The notes beneath the pieces are model-generated. The model had not been told where the DNA came from and searched no databases. It saw only the letters and a list, made by a program, of their open reading frames with translations. From contig CP136063.1 of the NCBI GenBank assembly GCA_032622095.1, positions 25,856,987 through 25,920,986 of the forward strand: 64,000 nt of DNA, read 5' to 3'. Source of the stretch: Siphonodentalium dalli. Lineage: Eukaryota > Mollusca > Scaphopoda > Gadilida > Siphonodentaliidae. Of the stretch, positions 47,196 to 57,189 are shown piece by piece; positions within the stretch are counted from its first letter, which is position 1; the number at the start of each line of letters is the position of its first letter. The position numbers and the translations under genes are program-made.

Positions 47196-47666
47196 CAGTA
47201 ATGCCCAAAGTAATTGACCACTTAACCACATCCGAATTATTGGTAATTTTTCAGCATTTAAAATCCTGACAAATTACCCATTATTCAGCTGTGGTCAATT
47301 ACTTTGTACATTACTGTATGAGGATTGAGTTATCATTACACCTCAAATCCTTATATTGGTTACAGTAATGCCCAAAGTAATTGACCACTTAACCACAGCA
47401 GAATTATGGGTATTTTTTCAGCATTTAAAATCCTGACAAATTACCAATAATTATGCTGTGGTTAAGTGGTCAATTACTTTGGACATTACTGTATGAGGAT
47501 TGAGTTATTATTACACCTCAAATCCTTATATTGGTTACAGTAATGCCCAAAGTAATTGACCACTTAACCACAGCAGAATTATGGGTAATTTTTCAGGATT
47601 TAAAATCATGAAAAAATACCCATTATTTTGCTGTGGTTAAGTGATCAATTACTTTGGACATTACTG
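47196..47666. repeat. tandem array of three mariner-type hairpin MITEs
   Basis: Hairpins at 47196-47316, 47363-47491 and 47538-47666 each run from CAGTAATGCCCAAAGTAATT to the complement and are flanked by TA. The spacers are copies of GAGGATTGAGTTATCATTAC plus ACCTCAAATCCTTATATTGG. They are relatives of the single hairpin at 21326. The corresponding part of the right arm (about 54000-54130) has the spacer repeats without hairpins. Confidence 0.9.
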
Positions 47667-48085
47667 TATGTAGATGGAGTTAAACCTCACATCAGTGTGT
47701 TGGGGATTTGGACCTTGAGTTGGGACCTTTTGTTTTTAACGCGACAAATGCGCGTATACCTTATACACAAATTTCTTATGTAACCAGAGTTTTTCTTGGA
47801 TAAGATGAGTTTGAAGCCTGCTTACATTTCAAAATGTTGTCAGTTTTATATTGTCTGCAGCGGAACTCAACGCGTTGAAGCAAAAGTTAGAAAAGATAAA
47901 ATGTGTACGCAATGAGACTATAATACAACTGAAAAAATAAACTGAGGGAGGGGTGGGCGATACAGGGAACTAAGGGTTGAACCGATATAAATTTGTAGAG
48001 CGATAACGACCGATGTTGACATATTATGCATCTGAACTCTACTGTTGCAACATGGCTATAAAATAGGGGGGTGTCAGAATCTTAG

Positions 48086-48370
48086 TCATCTCCCGTTAAT
48101 ACTGCGGTACTATACCGCGGTATCCTCCAATACCGCGGTACTGATACCGCTTGTTAACGTATGTGGGAGTAAATACCTCCCCTCAAAGTGTTCCATGAAA
48201 ATCACTGCGGTATTCAAAAAAATTAATGCGGTGCCCGCTAAAAGACCGCGGTATCATCGCCCAATACCGTAATTCCACTGCCATGACCGCCTCGATACAG
48301 CTATCGTTTATTACCGGTATCACCGTGGTCATGACCGCCGGGGTATCACCCCGTTTTTCTGGTCAATTAC
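48086..48370. repeat. cluster of TACCGCGGTA-type palindromes
   Basis: GCGGTA or TACCGC occurs about a dozen times in 280 bp, several as full TACCGCGGTA. The cluster interrupts the left arm of the large inverted repeat where the right arm has unrelated sequence. It ends in GGTCAATTACTTTG, which resembles the right end of the mariner-type hairpins. Confidence 0.7.
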
Positions 48371-49792
48371 TTTGAGAATAGCGGTAGTCAGGCTACGCGC
48401 GGGAGAAAATAGGGGTTGATACGATAGACCAAAATAAATTTGTCAGGTGATAATGACCAATGTTGACCTATAAAGTAACGCGACTATACTGTCGCATAAT
48501 TATCAGGTGTAACCGGTCAAATATGAACTCTAGTGACCAATATAGAACAGGTCAGAAAACATTCGCAGGGCCCTAATTGGCCTAAAATTTATTTAACACT
48601 CCATTTGCCATTAAAATTGATTTATGTCGATAAAACTGTCATTTATCAAAATTTTAAGCTGAGACTTGGAGTGTGTTGGTGGGATAGCTACATATTCGTA
48701 AAATGACAGAGTACAGCACGCAATTATGTTTTAGATGGAAGAAATGAATTTTTTTCAATGATAAAATTTAACATGGAATTTACCATTAACATCGATTTAT
48801 GTCGATAAAACTGTCATTTTTCAAACTTTTAGGCTGAGACTTGGTGTATGTGCGTGTGATACATATATGTTCCTAAAATGACCGAGTCCAGCGCGTAATT
48901 ATGTTTTAGATGGAAGAAATTGAATTTGACATTTTCACAAAAACACGCCAATTCCGAATCCAGATGAAGAACTTGCAGACGAGCGCTCGTTAATATTCAT
49001 GCCAAGAAATACAGGCCTCAACCTCAACTTTTTGGAAGGTTAATCCGATATACACATATTGAAATAATCCTTCCAGAACACCTTCCAAGATATAGAAGAA
49101 TATTTTAATAGATTAGGACGCCAAAACAGTCGTAATGAAAGAATTAAAATGCACATCGCCTCCGCTTCGATTGTCACTGCGAGACCGCTATCGGCATTGG
49201 AATTAGACCATTGTATCTGTTTTGCGCATGCGCAAGTCACTTTCCATATTTGGAATTTCCATATATGGGATTTGTGTTAACCTGAATACCGATCAATCCA
49301 TTAACAAACAAATTACCACGCAATTATCTTAGCATAAAAATATATTGTAATTTATGCAACTACGACCCTGGTAACCCTGATAACTAATAAAATATACCGG
49401 CCAATTCATTTTAAGATCGTTATTTCACTTTGCTTTAAGCATAAATACACTCTTAAACGCACATAAACGACCCATTGGCGTTAAATTAAATATACTCGGT
49501 ATTTATTATATTAGTTTTTTATTGCTCAGTATAGAGTTAGACCCTTGACACCTGTCAATATATTTGGGCTGAATTCATATGATGCGGTATTATTCCTCGA
49601 AATAAACAACAAAGCAGTCGTTACTTCGAAATGTCGTTTGGGCTAACATTTACACAAATCCTTCGCGTGTTCTCCTCAATTGGCACACAGGTTCTCAGTC
49701 GACACACAGGTTATCCCAGAAACTGGTGTGAAATAAACACCCAAGGTTTGGGTGAAATAAGAGTCAAGTGAACAATTATTATCTAAACACTC

Positions 49793-50366
49793 TCACGGGG
49801 GGAGAACTGCGACGTGAGGATCGGTTGCATTCCGATAAGAGACCGTGGAAATCCGATAAACGAGACGGTGCGCTTTCGGCGACAAACGAGATTTTCTTCG
49901 TGTTTGGGCATTCAAACGGAATTGCCGTGACAAATCAGGTTTCATATCACCATACCGTTATTTTAGTTAGTAATATTCATCAAAATATAGACGCTACAGT
50001 GAGTAAAACCAATAGAATCGCCATTTAAAAGTCACGCGACGGTTCGTTTTTCGATAAAAAACGAACCGTCGAGTGTCTTTTATCGGAAAACGAACCATCA
50101 CGTGACTTTTAAATGGCTATTCTCTTGATTTTAGTCACCGTAGCGTCTAGATTTTGATGGATATCAGTAACTTAAATGACGATATGATGATATGAAACCT
50201 GAGGGGTCACCGATATTCCAATTGAATGCTTGAACACGAAGAAAATCTCGTTTGTTGCCGAAAACGAGCCGTCTCAGATCGAATAGCCACAGTATCGTTG
50301 ATTGGAATTCCACCGTCTCTTTATCGGAATGCAACCGATTCTCACGTCGCAGTTCTCCCACGTGAC
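49793..50366. mobile_element. long hairpin element (~290-bp arms) in the inverted-repeat spacer
   Basis: The arms start GGGAGAACTGCGACGTGAG and pair through CGGTTGCATTCCGATAA, AACGAGATTTTCTTCGTGTT and GCCATTTAAAAGTCACG to a centre of AACGAACCGTC and its complement near 50050. The outer boundary and target duplication were not resolved. No coding content is present. Confidence 0.8.
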
Positions 50367-50426
50367 TTTACGGGAGAAATATCAAGGTGAAGTAATTAAA
50401 GTATTGCTCAATACCTACAGCTTTAA

Positions 50427-50946
50427 AGGTGGATTATCTCTTTGTAAACATGTATTATATAGTTATCAGGGTATAAAATATTAGATTTGAATCGAGGACT
50501 CCTGTCCGGAAATGCTTCTATCGATTAATATTAATTTTATTTCGAATATTTTCTGGTCTAAAAATGTGTGTTTGTTCAGCTAACGAACAATAGTGGTTAC
50601 TGTTAACCAAGACCATAAATTTTATTGTACACTTTTGTCACAAATAAACGTCAATTATACTCATTATCGCTTATATCTGTGGAACAAAACAATACAAACA
50701 ATCAATCTGGGACATTTGACTTTCGGTGCGTAGCTATAGGAACAACCCAGTGCTCTATATCGCAATATGGTATCATCCGAATGGTCTGTTCTAAAAATAG
50801 TAACATAAACGGTCCCGATTTAATATTCGAAATAAAATCAATATTAATTGATAGAAGCTTTTCCGGACAGGAGACTTCAGTTTATATTTATTATTTTATA
50901 CCCACGCAAATATTTAAAATTCGTTATTTAAAGAGATAATCCATCT
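50427..50946 (+). mobile_element. TTAA-flanked MITE (520-bp family), complete, 520 bp
   Basis: TTAA at 50423-50426 and 50947-50950 flanks AGGTGGATTATCTCTTT and AAAGAGATAATCCATCT. It is the best-preserved copy in the window. It sits between the two arms of the large inverted repeat. Confidence 0.93.
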
Positions 50947-50950
50947 TTAA

Positions 50951-52224
50951 TGTTGAGGTATGGATTTTTCTCCAGTCTAGTCACCCAATCGAGCACTTTC
51001 CGATGTACATATAATGATGGATATATTCAGATTTAGATATTTTCTAAACAGGTCAGCATCAAATGAATTTATCTACTGTTCGTGGTTACTATGATTTCAT
51101 TTCCATGAAATCTCGGGTATAAACAGCTACTGTTCGCAAAAACAAATCATACTGTATCAGATTGCATCAGCATTCCTGGGTCAAAAGGGAACCAGTAGTA
51201 ACTGAAACCCACCTTATGAGCGTTATCAATGAAACTAGCAAGTGTGGATGATTTCTCCTTTCTGGTAACCATCTCATTGACCATTTTTAATTGAGATGCA
51301 TATGCTTAGTAATATGCTAATATAATATGCCATGGTTGCCGAATGATTAGATATCAGAATTTATTCAAAATAAGGTTGCTGTTACCCACATATACCAATC
51401 CGTTGTGAATAATTTAAGAGGCGAGTTTGAAAAGTCATCAATTATTAGGTTAATAGATCGCGGTTTTGGGAGCCATCTTGGATTTTGAGGTACAATTTAC
51501 ACTGTCAAGAGGAGGTGTGATGCAATGTTATTATTGTTGGCGAAACAAATTCATTTTACTGTCTATATTTTCATCCCAGACTCAATGCCAATTTTGAAAT
51601 TGTTCTTTGTCAATTTGATGATTTCATCTCATTTTTGTAGTTTCATTCTCTTGAATTCTTGAGTATAATCAGCCATTACTCACAAACCATTCATATTGTT
51701 TCTTTCGCCAACACGGAGCAAATACGTTCACCTATATTCACTAAATAGCACATTAGGAGTGATCTCAAAGAAATTTGGATTTTTTTTTAGTGATTTCTCT
51801 AGCTTGGCAACCTTTTTGGTCGCCATCTTGAAAATCGATGCACTTTTTCACCCACTGACCGACGCGGCCCAGCCACGTCCAGTGGGTGGTACTCTGATCG
51901 TAGGAGGTCATGCGTTTCTGCTGAACTGAACTAGTGCCCATGCGTTTCTGCTGAGCTGCACTGACGTTTGATTTTATTATAATCATTATCAAAGAACACG
52001 CTTGGATAACACCGCCATGAACAGTTTAATTTTATGATGTTGAGCTCATATCGTCAATAAAATTATAGTTATAACTGATAAAACTAAGATGTACTGCTTA
52101 AGTATTTCTGCCAATTGGGTACCTAGATTCAGGTTGAGATAGAACTTGAGAATATTTTAATTTCAACCAATTGAAATGTCGTTGTAAGTGGAAAGGTGTT
52201 AAGGTTGGGGAGCAACGCAAATGA
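50951..52224. other. inverted-repeat spacer, no gene seen
   Basis: Only short frames are present. A duplicated CATGCGTTTCTGCTGA word lies near 51910 and 51940. Confidence 0.45.
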
Positions 52225-54479
52225 CGTCACCATAAACAAGGCGCCTCAAATCGTACACATGTACAGGTCTCGCTTCGTCTCGGAAGCGTGATTTAAATTC
52301 ATTCATTTTGACTGTTTCTGTGTCCTAAGATATTAAAAACTTGTGGGATATCTTTGAATGTGCTTAGGAAGGATTGTTTTGATATTTAATTATTTGATTT
52401 ACCTTCCAAAAAGGTGAGTTTCAGGCCTGCCATTGTTCAATTTGTTGTCAATCTGATGTGACAGCGCTCGTCTGCAACTGCAATTGGCAGAATTCGCGTG
52501 TTTGATGCAAAAGTTTTCTCCACTCAATTCTCTCAAAATGCACCCTAATCGGTCAATTTCTTTCGATAATTCTATCTAAATACATCTTAGCTATTATTCG
52601 GATTAGATCTCCCCGTCGAGAAAACGATATTTTGATCAAAACGACACTTGACTGTTTGTACATTTGTATAGAAAATGAACAAAAATTCAACGCACAGCCC
52701 ACGCTCACACTGGAATTTTATTATCGAATTACGATCTGGACCCTGTCATTTTAGGAATATATAAGTATTCCACTCAGACACTCTAAGTCTCAGCTTAAAA
52801 TTTTGAAAAATAAGAGTTTTATCGACATAAATCGATTTTAATGGCAAATCCTATGTTAAATAAATTTTAGGGCCCTCCTGCAAGTGTTTTCTGAGCTGCT
52901 TCATATTGGGCCCAGAGTCCATATTTGACCGGTTCTAACTGATAATTGTGCGACAGTACAGTCGCGTTACTTTATACGTCAACATTGGTCATTATCACCC
53001 GACAATTTTTTTCGGTCTATCGTATCAACCTCTATTTCCCCCGCATAGCCTGGTTAAGTGTCAACATTGGTCTTTATCACTCGACTAATTTATATCGTTT
53101 CATCGGTATGAATCCCATATCCAATTATCCACATATAACCAACCCAACCTCTAATCCCTATTTATTTTTCATCGCTATAGTCACGTTATGTACATATTTT
53201 ATCACGTGATACTTATACTTATGTCTATGGTATTACTATGGTATACCATATACGTTTTTCAATCGCTATTCCTTTCTATATAATTCTGGTGCCATCTATA
53301 GAGATAGAGATAATTTCAGACCCCCCCCCCAGTTTATATCATTGCCGCTACAGTACAGTCGCGATGCATTACATGGCAACATTGATAGCTATCGCTCTAC
53401 TAATTTATGTCAGTTCATTGGTATAAACCCCCTTTTCTCCATATAATCAACCCAACATCTAATCCCGGCCCAAATTATTATTTTTCTTTTCATCGGTATA
53501 GTCATGTTACATACATATTTTTGTTATCAATTGATTCTTATTTGCATTGTACCACTATAGAAGTCCATAAATGACTATTCTGGCACTACGTAGAGCTAAC
53601 TAAGATTCTGACCCCTGCCCCTATTTTATAGCCTTGTTGCAACAGTAGAGTTGAGATGCATAATATGTCAACATCGGTCATTTTCGCTCTACAAATTTAT
53701 ATCGGTTCAACCCTTAGTTCCCTGTATCGCCCACCCTTCCTCAATTTATTTTTCATTCGTATTATAGTCTCGTTATGTACACATTTTATCTCTTGTAACT
53801 GTTGCTTCAACATGCCGAGTTCTGCTGCAGACGATACAAAACTGACAACATTTCAAAATGTAAGCAGGCTTCAAACTCATCTTATCCAAGAAAAACTCTG
53901 GCTACATAAGAAATTTGTGTATAAGGTGTACTCGCATTTGTTGCATTAAAAACCAAAGGTCCCAAGTCAAGGTCCAAAATCCCCAACACACTGATGTGAG
54001 GTTTAATGATAACTCCATCTACATAACCTAACCAATATAAGGATGAGAGGTTTAATGATAACGCCATAGACATAACCAATATAAGGATGTGAAGTTTAAT
54101 GATAACTCCATCCAAATGATAACTCCATCCACATAACTAATAAATAGGTGTGAAAATTAAACAAAAAAATTAAATTCCTTGATGGCGTCCAATATGGACT
54201 ACCTAACACTGCTCCAAAACATGTACATTGAATATATGAATGTTTATTGGGGGGGGGGAACCGATTATTTCAATGATATTTTAATTCACTGGGATCCAAA
54301 ACCCGACCTACGGGAGCGCGCTTCAAGCACGACTATATCTTAAGCATATGTGCATATTTAATAAGCCAACAATTGGAATCCCAACAGAGAAGATTGCGCT
54401 GGCTCCCTTGTGCATAGACATCATTGATTATCTCTATGGGAAACCAAATTGACATTTAATAGACAATTTCGATTAACCG

Positions 54480-55020
54480 CAATAACTTAAGGGATTTCTA
54501 ATTGCGCTTCAGCCCAATGAGAATATTTCTCATGGAGCTTAAGTGCAATAAGAATATTCCTTAAGGATTGTGCTTTGATGTACCTTATTGCTCTTAAGCA
54601 CAATAATATATTCCTGTGTAATAAGGAATATTATTATTGCAATAAGACTTTCCTTATTATGCTTAACCGCAATTACATCCCCATTGCACTTAAGCGCAAA
54701 TAATATCTCTCTCATTGGATCACCCTTCTCCAAATAGTAGAATAATCCTATATTTGTTCCACTCAATGTACCATGGAGATGGACTACACCACCTGAATTA
54801 TAAGGAGTTTATGTACTATATATAATATATTATTCCTTATTAAGAGATTCCTTATTGGGCTTTATAAGCGCAATTTGAATATTCTTCATTGCGCTTAAGC
54901 GCAATTCAATATTCCCTTATTGCGCTTAAGCACATTAGAGATTCCCTTATTGCGCTTAAGAGCAATAAAGAATATTCCTTATTGTGATTAAGCGCAATTA
55001 GCTCTTCTTGCGCTTAATTT
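54480..55020. repeat. array of GCGCTTAAGCGC-type palindromic units
   Basis: TTATTGCGCTTAAGCGCAAT and variants recur about ten times, mostly with AGAGATTCCC or GAATATTCC between them. The left arm has only one or two such units at the matching place, so the array grew in the right arm alone. Confidence 0.82.
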
Positions 55021-55421
55021 TAAAAAATTGTTATACCTATAATTGTATTGGTTTGTCCTTTAATATTTCCCATACATCATGCCCACATATATTATGATAG
55101 AATAGTACTATTATTATTAATAGTACTCGTACTGTCAATATTCTAGCATGGTTAGTTTCAAAATCATAACGTTAATTGTTATTACTATTTGTGTGTACTG
55201 TACATGTACATCAGTCATCAGTTAACAAACAAGCAGAGCCTGGTTGAATATCTATCATTCCCATCGTCAAGCTGTTGATGTCATTCATGTTATTTTGCAT
55301 GCGAAGTGGTAGACTCTCCAATAGCTTATCAATACCAATCAGGACAGTGGGTGTTTTTTCTTAATTAATTAAATTTCTTGTTTGGTTGTTATCATATGGC
55401 AATATATATATTTAAGTAAAT

Positions 55422-55567
55422 AACCACACATTTTTAGACCAGAACATATTCGAAATAAAATCAATATTAATCGATAGAAGCATCTCCGGACAGGAGTCTT
55501 CGACCAATATCTTAATGTTATACCCCAGTTACTATATAGTACATGTTTACAAAGCTATAATTCACCT
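55422..55567 (-). mobile_element. half copy of the 520-bp TTAA MITE, inverted
   Basis: The complement of the family's left half runs from AACCACACATTTTTAGACC to the terminal repeat and TTAA at 55568-55571. The other half is missing. The gypsy element's left flank begins just beyond it. Confidence 0.85.
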
Positions 55568-55571
55568 TTAA

Positions 55572-57189
55572 TCATGGCGTGTGACACGAATACAATGTCT
55601 TGGCCTACTGTAACAAGGCATGATACGGCGATATAACAATATGTAAAGTGAATAAAGGTCGGTCGCGTGACCTTAATAGATAACATACTTTTGTGGATGG
55701 ATGATTGTCCTAAACTAGGTATTTTTATATTGCTTTAAGCTGTCATCAGTGCTTAAGACCACTTTTCGAATGCCTGCATGGGGCGCTATGAACACGTTTT
55801 ATGTTGTTATCCGCATATCACCAAGGCTTTTCGATAGATTTAACTCACATCACCCTGTGTCACGTAGTGAATTTGGTAAACAATAATTATTCCACGTGGT
55901 CCAATATAAACAATGTGCCGCTGTCAAAATACGTCATCAATAAACATTGGGTGCGGTCCAATCAAACAGACGATATCGCAGCCAATTGCTGACTACAGCG
56001 AGAGCCGAGGATTGTGGGTTGATATAATCTAGACAGAATGAATCTACACTCGGACCAGACCACACGACTTAATTAACTAATGATAAATATCTACAATAAT
56101 GCATGGTAACTATAATACCACGATGTACAACTTATAAGAGTTCCCGACCTACTAGATAGGTAAGTATTCTATTGCCCAATATGTATTCTATGTAGTGATA
56201 ATATAATATTACCCCATTCAAAATTCGCTACAAATGACGTCGTTCGCTAATCATCGAATCGGCGAGGACAGCCATATTGATTTTTTCAATTGGCAATCCA
56301 CGTGTTTTGCAATTCAATGTCAGGGACACTAAACACAGTGTCATGTTGAATTGTAAGCCATTGTATCATGTATAAGTAGTGAAAACTGAAATTGTAATTT
56401 TTGTGTTCATTTTTGTTTGCCATTTTTGTCCAAAATAAATTTTGTCCAATTTTTGCTATAAAATGTATTGATTACTGATATTGCCAATTAATTAATATAC
56501 TAATCAAATTAATTCCACATATTGCATTAAATTCCATTTTTGATAGATTTTTCATATATTTTTGATAAAATATCCATATTTTGTCCAATTTTGCATTAAT
56601 ATTGCCCATTTTGTGGAATATTGCCATTATTCATTCAACTGAATGACTTGATTGATTATTAATTGCCAAGTTTTGAGATTATTGTCCATTTTTGATAATT
56701 TGCTGCATTTTTGTCAATTTTTGACAAAATTTGATATATTTTGTCCTATTTTGCTATAAATTATTTAATTACCCTATATTTTGTCCAATTATGATGTAAT
56801 TGATCTTGTTTACCTTGCATAAATTATTTTTGCCTGATTAAATGTCCATTTTTGCTATTTTTTGAGATAGTTGAAATTTTTGATAATTTTTGCTCTGATA
56901 TTGCCATTTTTTGCCATATATTTTTCATATACAATGCCTATTTTCCATTTTTGTATGCCAATCCAGATTTTGACATCCAATTTTGCCATGTTTGTCCTAT
57001 AAATGCATTCCATATGGTTCAGATGTTTCAAGTTCAATTTTGCATTTATGTTATTGCCATAATGAATGTCAACACATATTTAAAGGTAACATCCAGCTCG
57101 TAAGAAGTTAAATACTACTTCAGGGCCTTTGTTACAGATAGTTATAACATATCAATTATATTTCACTGTTAACTTATTTACTTTTGAAG
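55572..57189 (+). other. presumed 5' LTR and leader of the gypsy element
   Basis: No ORF with a domain is present, and the 5' LTR cannot be proven because the 3' LTR is outside the window. A candidate is TGTGACACGAATAC (55581) to ..AATAATGCA (about 56103), followed by TGGTAACTATAATACC as a possible primer-binding site. It would contain an AATAAA near 55938. From about 56395 to 57050 the sequence is built of degenerate TTTTTGCCA, TTTTGTCCAATTTTTGC and TTTTTGATAA words, forming a U-rich leader before the gag ATG. Confidence 0.4.

Larger units (their letters stand above)
46618..55382. repeat. 8.8-kb inverted repeat (arms ~2.6 kb and ~3.1 kb)
   Basis: The outer ends pair: AACAAGAAATTCAATTAATT at the left with AACAAGAAATTTAATTAATT as the complement of the right. 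The arms then match in order inward: ACACCCACTGTCCTGA, GCAATGGG.AGTAATTGCGG, AGTTATTGCGGTTAATCGAA, CAGGGAACTAAGGGTTGAAC, ATAAAGTAACGCGACT, TTTATGTCGATAAAACT and a last match around CTTTTTGGAAGGT at about 49030 and 52415. They are clearly diverged and each arm has its own insertions. No target duplication and no protein gene were found. It could be the long terminal inverted repeats of a large DNA transposon or an old inverted duplication. Confidence 0.82.

Noticed and set aside
56852-57103. Phe/Ile-rich 83-residue plus-strand ORF before gag
   Set aside because: It is a product of the T-rich TTTTTG leader words and has no domain or sensible composition.
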